From Candidatus Viadribacter manganicus (GTDB taxonomy: Bacteria; Pseudomonadota; Alphaproteobacteria; Caulobacterales; Aquidulcibacteraceae), in NCBI RefSeq assembly GCF_001679665.1, contig NZ_CP013244.1, forward strand, positions 3,593,001 to 3,657,000: a stretch of 64,000 bases of DNA. Direction: 5' to 3'. Position 1 is the first letter of the stretch; each line of letters begins with the position of its first letter. Below are positions 39,524 to 48,145 of this stretch, piece after piece. Position numbers and translations under genes: made by a program. Below the pieces are notes generated by a model. It was not told the origin of the DNA and ran no database searches. It saw only the letters and a program-made list of their open reading frames with translations.

Positions 39524-39695
39524 GCGCTCCACGCTAATTTACAACCTCACCGCCGAGCGTCTCCGTCGCAAGGCTGACGACGTGATCCATGAGGCCGAGA
39601 CCACCGCAAGTCGCAATGCCCGTGAACGGCTGCGTGACGCGGCAGCACGCATGCTTGAAGCTGCCAACTATGTGGAGGCGGCCTATGGAGCGTAG
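39516..39695 (+). CDS. 59-residue element protein
   Basis: A short gene starting MGERSTLIYNLTAERLRRKA, with a GGAGG ribosome site 8 nt before its ATG. It is one long charged helix with alternating Arg/Glu/Ala. It overlaps its upstream neighbour by 8 nt and the primase-like gene by 11 nt, so it belongs to a tightly coupled operon. Function unknown. Confidence 0.6.
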   Translation: MGERSTLIYNLTAERLRRKADDVIHEAETTASRNARERLRDAAARMLEAANYVEAAYGA

Positions 39696-40590
39696 CCGCC
39701 TCACGCTTGAAGACGTCCAGCGCTGCTATGGCGGCAAGATTCAGCGTCGCGGCAGTGACGTCTATTTGCAGATGCCCACGCCTAACCATAGCGGGCGCGA
39801 TAACGGAACCACGGTGCGCATTCGCAGCGACGGCCGCGGTGTGGTCGCGCATTCTTGGAACGGAAGTTCGTTGGATACGCGCGATGAAATCCACCGCGCC
39901 ATTGGCTTCGATCCCAGCAACGTCAAGCCGCTGTCCAACGCAGAAAAGCGCAAGCAGGCGGCGGTACGCATTAAGGAGCAAGCGGCGCAGGATGCTCGCA
40001 GGCTTCAGCAAGTTGCCCGCATGGTCGATAGGTCTGACGCGCCCGCAATCATGCGACGCTATCTCTTTGACGCGCGGGGGTTGCCCGTCTCGACTGTGGC
40101 TCTCGCGTGCGCATCTGGAGCGCTGCGCGACTATACGGACGAACAAGGGCGCGTGTCTGGCTTGGCGCTCGCGCATGACTCCAAAGGAGAATTGCGCGCG
40201 TGTCAGATGACGAAGCTGCAGCCCGATGGTTCAGGCAAGCGAGGCGATCCCGCGCGCCTGACCTTCGGGCCCTACAAGGGTTCGGCCTGCAAGCTATTTG
40301 CACAGACTGACGATGTTCTTGCTGTCGCTGAGGGCGTGGAGACGGCGCTAGCGTTCTACTCGCTTCGCAAGATCCCGACATGGGCAACGTTTGGGACGGT
40401 GAACCTCGCAGCATTCGAGCCGCCGGCCAAAGTGCGCAAACTCTTCATTGCCGCCGATGGCGACGCACCGGGCGAGGAAGCCGCGCAAGTGCTCTCCGAT
40501 CGTCTGAAGCGTCGCGTTCGTTGCATAATCGTTCCTGCACCAAAGGGCCGCGATTGGCTTGACGTCCTCAACCTCGGGGGCGCGCCATGA
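39685..40590 (+). CDS. Toprim-domain primase-like protein
   Basis: 301 residues from the ATG at 39685. The N-terminal part (RCYGGKIQRRGSDVYLQMPT) resembles a zinc-less primase entry domain. The Toprim core is AVAEGVETALAFYSL (catalytic Glu) and FIAADGDAPGEEAAQVLSDR (DxD-type acids). Such Toprim proteins pair with AAA helicases in phage, satellites and plasmids. ATGA overlap with the ATPase. The predicted role is priming of element replication. Confidence 0.8.
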   Translation: MERSRLTLEDVQRCYGGKIQRRGSDVYLQMPTPNHSGRDNGTTVRIRSDGRGVVAHSWNGSSLDTRDEIHRAIGFDPSNVKPLSNAEKRKQAAVRIKEQAAQDARRLQQVARMVDRSDAPAIMRRYLFDARGLPVSTVALACASGALRDYTDEQGRVSGLALAHDSKGELRACQMTKLQPDGSGKRGDPARLTFGPYKGSACKLFAQTDDVLAVAEGVETALAFYSLRKIPTWATFGTVNLAAFEPPAKVRKLFIAADGDAPGEEAAQVLSDRLKRRVRCIIVPAPKGRDWLDVLNLGGAP

Positions 40591-41798
40591 CGTTCGACAC
40601 GGATTCTCCGCACGTTAACGGCCATGCGAATGGCCGCGCTATCGGCCACGATCACGGGATTGAGACACCGCCAGAGCGAGACAGCGGCGAGCCAGCGCGC
40701 CGCCCGCTCACGCTCGAATGGGCCGAACAAGTCGAACCGCAGGAGGGCGCCTGGCTGGTCAAGCGGCTCGTCCCCGCTTCCGGGCTGATGTGCATCTATG
40801 GCCCATCGCGTAGCGGCAAATCCTTTCTGGCTCTGGAGTGGTTCCTGCGCATCTCGCGCGGCGAGGACATTCTAGGCCATCGCACACGGCAAACCGGCGT
40901 CGCCTATGTTGGCGCTGAGGCGGCTAACGGTCTGCGCAAACGCATTCGCACCTGGATGCAGGAGAATGGCGAGGTTGACGAACTCCCGTTCGCACTGATC
41001 CCGCGCGGCGTCGATTTCTCGAGCCCGGATGCGCCTGACGTTGACGAATTGATTGAGCTGCTCCGCGAGGCGGCGATTGACTTTAAAGAGCGTGGGCGGG
41101 GCCTTGATGCACGTTTGGGCGTGGTCGTCGTTGACACGCTGGCGCGTGCAATGCCCGGCGCGGAGGAAAATAGCGGCGCCGATATGGGCGCGGCTTTGGC
41201 GGCGATGGAGAGGATAGGCGAGGCACTGGGCGTCTTGGTCGTCCTGATCCACCACACGGGCAAGGTGGCGAGCAACGGCGCGCGCGGGCACTCCAGCTTG
41301 TTCGCGGCGCTCGATACGGCTGTTGAGCTGACCCATGACGAGGACACCGGCGAACGGTCGCTGCGTCTCGCAAAGCAAAAGGATGACGAGGACGGCCGCC
41401 GGTGGGGCTTCCGTCTCAAATCCGCAATGATCGGCTCGGACACTGAGGGCGATCCCATCACGTCCTGCGTGGTCGAATACGTTGATGCGCCGCAGGCCAA
41501 GCGCCGCGACTCCAAGCAGGCCGCGTCGGAAGCAATCGCGCTGGAAGCCCTGCGGGCGGTGCTCTCAACTGATGGCCGCAAGGCCCCGGCGGGCGTCCCC
41601 GCAGCTGCTGGCGCCTACGTTGCGCCACTCCTGATGGTGCGTGATCGGGCCTACAAACTGGGCCTCTCACAAGAGGGCGAAACCACCGCAGCGAAGCGAA
41701 CAAGATGGAATCGCGCGCTCGAGAATCTGAGTGCGAGAAAAATCGTCCGGGTCTGGAGGAACGACACTGATGGGGAGGGTTGGCTTTGGCTCGCTTAA
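40587..41798 (+). CDS. RepA-like/AAA_25 family helicase ATPase
   Basis: 403 residues. Walker A GPSRSGKS (72-79), Walker B with RLGVVVVDTLARAMPG, then LVVLIHHTGKVASNGARGHS, which is the RecA-like pattern of RSF1010 RepA and phage-type hexameric helicases. It overlaps the Toprim gene by 4 nt. The repeat cluster at 41817-41936 begins 18 nt after its stop. It is the likely replicative helicase of the element. Confidence 0.88.
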   Translation: MTFDTDSPHVNGHANGRAIGHDHGIETPPERDSGEPARRPLTLEWAEQVEPQEGAWLVKRLVPASGLMCIYGPSRSGKSFLALEWFLRISRGEDILGHRTRQTGVAYVGAEAANGLRKRIRTWMQENGEVDELPFALIPRGVDFSSPDAPDVDELIELLREAAIDFKERGRGLDARLGVVVVDTLARAMPGAEENSGADMGAALAAMERIGEALGVLVVLIHHTGKVASNGARGHSSLFAALDTAVELTHDEDTGERSLRLAKQKDDEDGRRWGFRLKSAMIGSDTEGDPITSCVVEYVDAPQAKRRDSKQAASEAIALEALRAVLSTDGRKAPAGVPAAAGAYVAPLLMVRDRAYKLGLSQEGETTAAKRTRWNRALENLSARKIVRVWRNDTDGEGWLWLA

Positions 41799-41816
41799 TC
41801 GCAATCAAATCAGAGA

Positions 41817-41936
41817 GCGAACAGAAAAACGAACAACGTTCGCGCGGTTCTTGTTCGCCTGTTCGTACCGTTTTGCGGCTGTTGGCGGGAGGGCGAACAA
41901 GCGAACAGGGGTCTTTAGACCTGTTCGCTTGTTCGC
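41817..41936. repeat. Iteron-like GCGAACA repeats and large palindrome, candidate replication origin
   Basis: At least eight copies of GCGAACA or its complement TGTTCGC (some with one end base changed) lie in 120 bp. Two pairs form a palindrome: arms GCGAACAAGCGAACA (41893-41907) and its exact complement (41922-41936), with inner arms GGTCT / AGACC. There is no T-run, so it is not a simple terminator. The 182-bp stretch 41799-41980 holds no gene. Confidence 0.75.
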
Positions 41937-41980
41937 TCGCGCGCCGGGCACGATCGTTTTCAGCGATGGAGGCCGGCTAG

Positions 41981-42916
41981 ATGGCTTCCCGATTTAACGC
42001 TGCGGTCAACGACGCCAGCGAGCCGCCTGACGACGCGGTAACGCTCCCCATGGGGGTCGATCGTAAGCCCGCTGTCTGCCGCATCGGCGGCACTGTGAGC
42101 GATGACCGCCGGATCATGCTGCAGGTCTCGCACGAGCCCGGGGCGCTCGCTTGCGTTCTCGGTGAGCGGAGCGACTGCGAGTTGGACAAGCCACCTCCGC
42201 CATTCTCGGCGCAGGCGCTCTATCAGATTTTTGCGGTCGCCATCGGAAGCCAGAAACTACCGGCCGGCAAAATCACTGGTCCCCCGGCGGATGCCGCAAA
42301 CGCAATCCTGCAGGCGGCCAGCGCCTTCGAGCCGGCGAATGAGCTTGAGGGCATGATCGCAGTCCAGGCAGCGGCGCTGCATCACGTTACGATGGATTGT
42401 CTCGCTCGCGCGCAGTGTCAGCCGAACGTCGAGATTCGCGCCACCAACCTGAGCCAGGCCAACAAATGCGCGCGCACCTTCTCGGCTCTGATCGAAACGC
42501 TCAACCGCCACCGCGGGAAGACCACGACGCAGCGCGTCATAGTCGAAAACGTCACAGTGCAGGCCGGCGGCCAAGCCGTCGTTGGTGCGGTCACGGGGGT
42601 GGGGTCACAGGGAAAGCTGGGAGAACGAGGCTATGCGAACACGGAAACAAGCGATGGCGGCGCTGGAGATGGCGCACGCCTCCTCGCGCTGCCTTGCTCA
42701 AACTCGGAAGGGCTCGCTCTGCCAACAAGCGGCGGTGAGGGGCAAGAGTCGTTGCCGAATGCACGGCGGAGCGCCGGGAAGCGGCGCGCAGCCGGGGAAC
42801 CGGAATGCACTGAAGCACGGCCACTACACCGCCGACGCAATCGCGGCGCGTCGAATGATCCGGCAACTGATCAACGCGTCGCGCGAACTGTTCGAGTGAA
42901 GGGAGCGGCATCATGA
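41981..42916 (+). CDS. Conserved element protein, C-terminal end possibly frameshifted
   Basis: 311 residues as read. Residues 1-217 look coherent (MIAVQAAALHHVTMDCLARA, then ANKCARTFSALIETLNRHRG and VENVTVQAGGQAVVGAVTG), a pattern seen in proteins that precede the HGG protein in alphaproteobacterial elements. The last about 95 residues run out of phase over the HGG gene at 42633-42899 and look artificial. A lost stop or a small frameshift near 42600-42630 would explain this. GGAGG precedes the ATG. Confidence 0.6.
   Translation: MASRFNAAVNDASEPPDDAVTLPMGVDRKPAVCRIGGTVSDDRRIMLQVSHEPGALACVLGERSDCELDKPPPPFSAQALYQIFAVAIGSQKLPAGKITGPPADAANAILQAASAFEPANELEGMIAVQAAALHHVTMDCLARAQCQPNVEIRATNLSQANKCARTFSALIETLNRHRGKTTTQRVIVENVTVQAGGQAVVGAVTGVGSQGKLGERGYANTETSDGGAGDGARLLALPCSNSEGLALPTSGGEGQESLPNARRSAGKRRAAGEPECTEARPLHRRRNRGASNDPATDQRVARTVRVKGAAS
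42633..42899 (+). CDS. HGGxG-motif phage/element protein
   Basis: 88 residues. A Cys pair region (RCLAQTRKGSLCQQAA) precedes CRMHGGAPGSG and QPGNRNALKHGHYT, the signature of a small protein family common in phages and integrative elements. Its role is not established; a DNA-binding or packaging function has been suggested for this type. It lies inside another open frame in a different phase. Confidence 0.75.
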   Translation: MRTRKQAMAALEMAHASSRCLAQTRKGSLCQQAAVRGKSRCRMHGGAPGSGAQPGNRNALKHGHYTADAIAARRMIRQLINASRELFE

Positions 42917-42953
42917 GGAACGTGTTCGACTTTGCCCATCAGCGTAGCGGGCA

Positions 42954-43493
42954 TCATGTCAGAGTGAGGTTTACTATCCAAAGCAGAAGAAAGATTAGAA
43001 ATGGGGCCGTCGAAAGGACGAGGATCGGGCGCAAAACTCGGTCGTTAATTAGTGAAAAGAAGGCGCTGAAATAGAATACCAACGGCCATCCCAGGATCAC
43101 GATCGCAGCCGTAAGGAGTTCGTGATCCAGAGGGATTGGCCCTGGTTGGTGGGGTCGGAGGATCGAGAGCGATCTAGCGAACGCTGAATACTGCAAAACG
43201 CCGAGGGTCAGGTAATCCAGCGCAAAGCCGTCGAGAAAGCGAAGCGCAGGAATGAACGCCGCAACGTAGTGGAGCACGTTGTGTAGAGGATCACTGATGA
43301 TCCGGTCCCAATAGGAAACGAGGAAACCGACAGGTCCGTGCCACTCGATCAATCCCGACAGCATGTCTGCGATACCGAGCGGGCCGCCAATGATGCCGAT
43401 GGGCGCAGTAATAGTAAGTAGCCACCACCACAAGCTGCGTCGTGGTTCGGTGTCTTGCGCGGTTGCTGGTTCGGTAGTCACGACTTCCCTCAT
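42954..43493 (-). CDS. Membrane protein of unknown function
   Basis: 179 residues. Four hydrophobic stretches are seen: SLWWWLLTITAPIGIIGGPL, then HYVAAFIPALRFL with LDYLTLGVLQYSAF, then TAAIVILGWPLVFYFSAFF, and the C-terminal LVLSTAPFLIFLLLWIVNLT. Its ATG overlaps the stop of the regulator remnant at 43490 as ATGA, so it was once coupled to that gene. No family recognised. Confidence 0.6.
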   Translation of the reverse strand: MREVVTTEPATAQDTEPRRSLWWWLLTITAPIGIIGGPLGIADMLSGLIEWHGPVGFLVSYWDRIISDPLHNVLHYVAAFIPALRFLDGFALDYLTLGVLQYSAFARSLSILRPHQPGPIPLDHELLTAAIVILGWPLVFYFSAFFSLINDRVLRPILVLSTAPFLIFLLLWIVNLTLT

Positions 43494-43650
43494 CGCTCTG
43501 AAAGTAACCGCGCTCCAGTGCCCTTGCCCTTGGTGAACTCGACGCCGTTAGCTTCGAAAGCTTCCCGCAGCGTCTCCTGGCGGACTGGTTCGCCGGCCTC
43601 TTAGCGCGACACATTACGCCGACATCGAGCTGTTCAGCTAGCTTCTTTGG
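43490..43650 (-). pseudogene. XRE-family HTH regulator remnant
   Basis: Read leftward, one frame gives KKLAEQLDVGVMCR (a helix-turn-helix end). A shifted frame gives EAGEPVRQETLREAFEANGV and then EFTKGKGTGARLLSER before TGA at 43490. The final part is the usual C-terminus of XRE regulators (LxxAFExxGVEF). A stop (43601-43603) and a frame change separate the two pieces, and the N-terminal helices are absent. Confidence 0.5.
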
Positions 43651-43880
43651 CCTGGTGTGTGCGCACTGACCATGATGCAGCCTTGTCGCTCGCCGCACTG
43701 CGAGCACTTTAGCGAGGCGGCCATATCGCGGCTGTATGTCCCCAGCGGCCATCGCTTCAGCACGTCAGCCCAAAGCATCAAGACGCTATGACTACACGCG
43801 CCACAAGACAGGTTCAGCCCATGCGGCGCGTGCTCATCCACTAGCGGAATCCCGCGCTCTTTGTCGTTCCAATAGACCAT
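43638..43880 (-). CDS. Small zinc-ribbon-like protein
   Basis: 80 residues from the ATG at 43880 (GGGGAG upstream); a longer frame starts at 43904. Two cysteine pairs, CGAC and CSQCGERQG, are separated by a helix (VLMLWADVLKRWPLGTYSRD). This looks like one zinc ribbon of the kind found in small alphaproteobacterial proteins of unknown role. It may mark the right border of the integrated element or native chromosome. Confidence 0.6.
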   Translation of the reverse strand: MVYWNDKERGIPLVDEHAPHGLNLSCGACSHSVLMLWADVLKRWPLGTYSRDMAASLKCSQCGERQGCIMVSAHTPGQRS

Positions 43881-44050
43881 GGTCGTCTCCCCAGACGACC
43901 CCACGCGGAGCGCTAAGTTGGCGCCGCATCTGGGTAGATCAAGCGTCTGCGTGGCGCCGGGTGCAAATTGACCGATGACGGCTCAACGGGGGACGTTCGT
44001 AACTTTGTGGCAACTGGGCAGCGTTTGGCCCTTTCGAGACGGTCGATCGC

Positions 44051-45247
44051 TCAGTCCCAGTTGAGGGAAAGGGAAGAAGGCTGTCGGAATTCGTGACCAG
44101 CCAGGCGCGTGGCGCTCGAACTCAGTCGTAAAGTCGGTGCGCGATCAAACAGAGCGTTGAGTGATACGCGCATTTCTTCCCGCGCCAAATGGCGGCCGAG
44201 GCAAAGATGCGGGCCTGTGGCGAAGCCCAGTTGCTTGCGCGCATTGGCGCGGTCGATGTTGAAGACGTCGCCGCCGGCGAAGACCGCTTCGTCGCGATTG
44301 GCGGAGGCCAGCATGCAGTTGACAGTGGTGCCAGCAGGAACGGAAACGTCACCGATGACGGCGTCGCGCAACGTATGCCGTGTCGCCGATTGGACCGGCG
44401 AAATCCAGCGCATGGTCTCGTCAAACGCGGCATCCAACAGCGCCCGATTGGCTATCACGCGCGACAGTGCTGCTGGATGCGCGAGCAACGCCCACAATGT
44501 ATTGAGGATCACCGCTTCGACCGTAGATATGCCGCCAAACATGATGATCAGCGCGTTACGGCGAATTTCCGGATCAGAGAGGCTTTGATCCGTCTGCATC
44601 AGGAGTTGTTGCAGGAGACCAGGCCGTGGCTCGGCCCGGCAGGCCTCGATTTCATCTTGCATGCGGTCGTGAAAGGCGGCGACGCAGCGTTTCGCGCGGT
44701 CTCGAATCGCCGGGTCGTGCGCGTGATTGGAAAGCGCCGCTTCGAATGCATCGTACCACGTTCGCAAATGGGGTTCGATGTCTTCTGGTAACCCAAAAAT
44801 GTCGAGCATCGTTAGGATCGGAAGTCGGGCGGCGAGACTGCTGCGCAATTCCGTGTGCCCGTCGATGATGAAGCCGTTGATCAACTGATCAACCCGACGA
44901 GTGATCTGGCTGAGCGCACTGGAGCGAACCGCTTGAGGCATGAACGCGCCGTTGAGGGCCGGGCCGCGGTAACGACGATGTAGTGCGCCGTCAGTAGTGA
45001 GCATATGCTCACCGAATACATCGAAGAGCAGAGAGGCCGATGTCCCTGTCACAAATGTATCTGAGTCAATCAGAACCGCGCGCACATCCTCATAACGCGT
45101 GACCCAGTACATATTTAGCGACGGAACCCACGCGACCGGCGCTTCCCGCCGTAGCGTGTCGTAAATCGGATAAGGATCGGCCGACAGCGCTTCGAGTGTG
45201 ATCTCGATAGGCGCGACTTTGCGAGCGGCGCAGGCGTCGAAAGTCAT
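44051..45247 (-). CDS. Cytochrome P450
   Basis: 398 residues from the ATG at 45247; a TTG at 45289 would extend it by 14 residues and overlap the cyclophilin gene. The heme loop GFATGPHLCLGRH has Cys349, the K-helix ExxR is E277-R280 (DETMRW), and the I-helix is MFGGISTVEA (236-245). The usual acid of the acid-alcohol pair ([AG]GxDT) is Ser241 here. It would hydroxylate or otherwise oxidise a small molecule with electrons from a ferredoxin not present in this locus. Third gene of a leftward group. Confidence 0.93.
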   Translation of the reverse strand: MTFDACAARKVAPIEITLEALSADPYPIYDTLRREAPVAWVPSLNMYWVTRYEDVRAVLIDSDTFVTGTSASLLFDVFGEHMLTTDGALHRRYRGPALNGAFMPQAVRSSALSQITRRVDQLINGFIIDGHTELRSSLAARLPILTMLDIFGLPEDIEPHLRTWYDAFEAALSNHAHDPAIRDRAKRCVAAFHDRMQDEIEACRAEPRPGLLQQLLMQTDQSLSDPEIRRNALIIMFGGISTVEAVILNTLWALLAHPAALSRVIANRALLDAAFDETMRWISPVQSATRHTLRDAVIGDVSVPAGTTVNCMLASANRDEAVFAGGDVFNIDRANARKQLGFATGPHLCLGRHLAREEMRVSLNALFDRAPTLRLSSSATRLAGHEFRQPSSLSLNWD

Positions 45248-45275
45248 TGCGCGCCCAAGGCTGTTGGAGCTCTGC

Positions 45276-45842
45276 TCATGTACGTCCAATTCTTGGGGGA
45301 CTGCGGCGGGCGCTTACAATGGGGACAGGGGCGACAAGCATCTGGCCTTTCAGGTAAGCAATGGGGGCTTCAGGTGAAGTCTCCCTCGCATGGATGTCGC
45401 GGACGACGTCGAGGCCTTCGACCACGGCGGCGAACACCGGAAAACCCTGTCGATCGTCCTGGCGCGCGCCGCCGTGATCGAGTGCAGGCTCTTCACTGAG
45501 GCAGATAAAGAATGCGGAAGGGGTGACGCCGTCCGCGCTGCGGGCAAACGAGACCGCGCCTTCGATATGACGCAGCCCGCTCTCCGCGGTGGACTCGAAC
45601 CGTCCCGTCAGAATCTCGATATCCCCTGGAAGTGGCCAGGTTTGCAGCACCTCTATTGAAGGTTGACCGTTGTCATTGTCGCGCCGCACCGCGCGCGCGA
45701 ATGGCACGCCGTCGAGGCGCCCCGCATCGATATGAGCAAGAAAGGCGCGCGCGGCGCGGGGCGCTTTGCTCGCCAAGATGTCCAAGAGGATGTCGCCCGC
45801 CGGCGTCGACAGGCGCACCCGCACATCCGCTTCCGCGTTCAA
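45276..45842 (-). CDS. Cyclophilin-type peptidyl-prolyl isomerase, divergent
   Basis: 188 residues. LSTPAGDILLDILASKAPRA starts the cyclophilin fold, then FARAVRRDNDNGQP replaces the usual FHRVIPGFMIQGGD. GAVSFARSADGVTPSAFFIC and the VVEGLDVVRDI end follow. The conserved catalytic Arg of FHRV is replaced in this loop, so activity is uncertain. No signal peptide is seen. It lies 9 nt after the receptor gene and before the P450, an uncommon companion for both. Confidence 0.82.
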   Translation of the reverse strand: MNAEADVRVRLSTPAGDILLDILASKAPRAARAFLAHIDAGRLDGVPFARAVRRDNDNGQPSIEVLQTWPLPGDIEILTGRFESTAESGLRHIEGAVSFARSADGVTPSAFFICLSEEPALDHGGARQDDRQGFPVFAAVVEGLDVVRDIHARETSPEAPIAYLKGQMLVAPVPIVSARRSPPRIGRT

Positions 45843-45851
45843 CCGATCCTC

Positions 45852-47999
45852 TTAATAGTCGTACGAGAGAGCAAGGCCGACCGTGCGCGGCTGCGGTCGC
45901 ATCGGCACGAACAATCCGCCAAAGGCTGGATAGCTGACAGCGTTTTCGTCGAGGATGTTGTTGGCAAAGAGAGACAGTTTGAAGTTCTGCACGTCAATGC
46001 CGATTCGGCCGTTCAGATAGTCTTGGGTCTCGGCAAATGCAGGCGCGGGCAAGAGATTGCGCGGATAGACCTGCCAACCGTCGGTGTGTTGATAGTCAAT
46101 TCGGGCGAACCCCGGGAGATCCGAACTCCAGTGGAAGTCGTAGTTCGCGGACGCGGAAAATGTGAATTGCGGGACGTAGTCTGCTGGATCGCCAGAGTGC
46201 CGCTCGCCGGTGGTCTTCTGGTAGGTCATGTCGTTATAGCCGCCCGAGACCGAGAGGGTCAGCGCATCGGTTACGCGCCAGCTCGCCGCCGCATCGACGC
46301 CAAATCCGGCGATATCGTTGCCATTGACCACATATTGGACGGGAAGTCCGGAGGCGAACTGCAGCGACTGAACGTCGGTCCAATTGTTATAGTAGACTGA
46401 TAGCTCCGCATTGAAGCGGTGATCGGGAGAGCGATAGCGCCCGCCAACTTCATAACTCCAAAGCGTATCGGGATCGTAAGTGGGAGGCACGGTAACAAGA
46501 CCGAGGCCCGCGGAGAGCCTATTGAAGCCGCCGCTGCGAAATCCCTTCGCGACGTTGAAGTACATCATCAACGTGTCGGACGGCGTCCACGCTAAATTGA
46601 AGCGCGGGCTGAAGGCCGAGAAGGTGGCTATGTTGGCGTCGGCGGAGGCTCCGCCAAAGGTTGCCGAGGCAACGTCCTGAGTGCGGCGGTCCTCGAAATA
46701 ACGTCCGCCCAACGTCGCTGCGAGCGTTGGCGTAAATGCCCATGTACCTTCGCCAAACACTGCCCACGAGCGTGAGTCAGAGGGATTGGTTCCCTCGACG
46801 CTAATCAGATCGAAGGGCACGACATCCGGCGTGACAACGGCAAAAGAGTGGATCGAGGTCTGTGAGTCCCGATACATGCCGCCCACAGTCCAGCGCAGCG
46901 GGCCGTCACCATTGGAGGAGAGGCGCAGCTCCTGAGCGAAAATCTGGTTCGCGCTGGGCACATGATAAGCAATGCTTGAGACCGATCCCGGTGCGAAGCC
47001 AAAGCCAAATGGCGGCGGCGCTTCCAACGCCGGAATGAACGCCGGCGAAAGATCATATTGATTGACGTCCTTGCGGTCGAGCCAACCCGAGGAACTCAGG
47101 AGCGTCGCAAAACCCATGTCGTAGCTGACGTTGAGATTGGCGATATTGGCGCGGCTCGAGGTTGGCGTTGAAACGACGCTATTTGTGGTGCGATCCTCGT
47201 CGCTCAGATTAATCGAGCCGACATCGAGATCTTGATGCGAAAGTGTGAGCGACACGTCGAGCTGGGCGCTCGGTCGCCATAAGGCGCGCGCGCGAAACAC
47301 ATTGCTCTCGCCGGAGTTAGCGTCCTTGAGACCTAGGCTCGTGTTGTCGATCCAGCCGCCGTATTGCTGATGCGCTGCCGCAATGCGCACGCCGAACTGA
47401 CCGGCGGCTATGGGAAGGTTGAGAACGCCTTGAACGCTGGCGTCCGTGCCGCCGTCGGTGATCATTCCGGTTTCCGCGGAGATGCTGCCGGACACGTTTT
47501 CGAGATCGGGCGTGCGGGTGATGTAACGGATCGTGCCGCCCATGGCGCCTTGGCCGTAAAGCGTGCCTTGCGGACCCCGGAGCACTTCGACACGCGCGAC
47601 ATCCAGAAGCCGGATATCGAGACCTGATTGCGCTGATTCACCGTTGAGCGGCAGATCGTCCATGTAGACGCCGACCGTCGACAGGCCGCTGAACACCGAC
47701 GTGCCGCGCAGCTCCACTTGCTGTGTTCCAGGCGCCAATTCCGAGATGGAAAGGCCGGGCACGGAATATTGCAGGTCTTGCAAATCGCGTGAGCCGCGTT
47801 GGGCAATGTCTTGGCCGGTCACGGCGGTTACTGACATCGGCACTTCAAAAAGTGTTTCTTCACGCTTTTGCGCGGTGACGATGATCTCTTCTGGTGCCGC
47901 GGTTTCGCTCGCTGTCTGCGCCAGAACCGGCGCCGCCGGCAGCGCCAACGCAGCGCTCGTTGCCAAAAGTGCCCACTTAATCTTGTCCCCGAACTTCAT
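45852..47999 (-). CDS. TonB-dependent receptor
   Basis: 715 residues from the ATG at 47999. Signal peptide (WALLATSAALALPAAPVLA), a TonB-box-like EEIIVTAQKREE, a plug with MSVTAVTGQDIAQRGSRDL and GVYMDDLPLNG, and a beta-barrel ending in an aromatic residue (LALSYDY). It imports a ligand across the outer membrane using TonB energy. The TetR gene diverges from it. The ligand is probably the substrate of the neighbouring P450 and hydrolases, an inference from layout. Confidence 0.93.
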   Translation of the reverse strand: MKFGDKIKWALLATSAALALPAAPVLAQTASETAAPEEIIVTAQKREETLFEVPMSVTAVTGQDIAQRGSRDLQDLQYSVPGLSISELAPGTQQVELRGTSVFSGLSTVGVYMDDLPLNGESAQSGLDIRLLDVARVEVLRGPQGTLYGQGAMGGTIRYITRTPDLENVSGSISAETGMITDGGTDASVQGVLNLPIAAGQFGVRIAAAHQQYGGWIDNTSLGLKDANSGESNVFRARALWRPSAQLDVSLTLSHQDLDVGSINLSDEDRTTNSVVSTPTSSRANIANLNVSYDMGFATLLSSSGWLDRKDVNQYDLSPAFIPALEAPPPFGFGFAPGSVSSIAYHVPSANQIFAQELRLSSNGDGPLRWTVGGMYRDSQTSIHSFAVVTPDVVPFDLISVEGTNPSDSRSWAVFGEGTWAFTPTLAATLGGRYFEDRRTQDVASATFGGASADANIATFSAFSPRFNLAWTPSDTLMMYFNVAKGFRSGGFNRLSAGLGLVTVPPTYDPDTLWSYEVGGRYRSPDHRFNAELSVYYNNWTDVQSLQFASGLPVQYVVNGNDIAGFGVDAAASWRVTDALTLSVSGGYNDMTYQKTTGERHSGDPADYVPQFTFSASANYDFHWSSDLPGFARIDYQHTDGWQVYPRNLLPAPAFAETQDYLNGRIGIDVQNFKLSLFANNILDENAVSYPAFGGLFVPMRPQPRTVGLALSYDY

Positions 48000-48059
48000 G
48001 ATCCTCACCCCTGGTCGTTGTTTTAATGCGATTTTTGGTGATATCTCCCCGATAAAACA

Positions 48060-48075
48060 AAACATGCGTTCGTTT
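48060..48075. promoter_or_regulatory. Candidate TetR operator
   Basis: AAACATGCGTTCGTTT is a 16-bp imperfect palindrome in the 146-bp gap between the divergent receptor and TetR genes. Its halves resemble the AAACnnaCG / CGttcGTTT type of TetR-family operators. Confidence 0.35.
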
Positions 48076-48145
48076 TTTTATATTTGCAAGCGGTATTTCG
48101 CCGGGGTATGACCACGCAAGCCGTTTGCGCTTCGAAGGAGGGCAT

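Noticed and set aside
41817-41936. CRISPR array
   Set aside because: The repeats are heptamers in both orientations with irregular spacing of 1-40 bp; there are no uniform spacers and no cas genes.
41799-41980. Short reading frames in the repeat region
   Set aside because: Their residues simply translate the GAACA repeats and no ribosome site precedes them.
43291-43752. 153-residue leftward frame as a gene
   Set aside because: It mixes a piece of an HTH protein with antisense of the membrane gene; interpreted as part of the regulator remnant instead.
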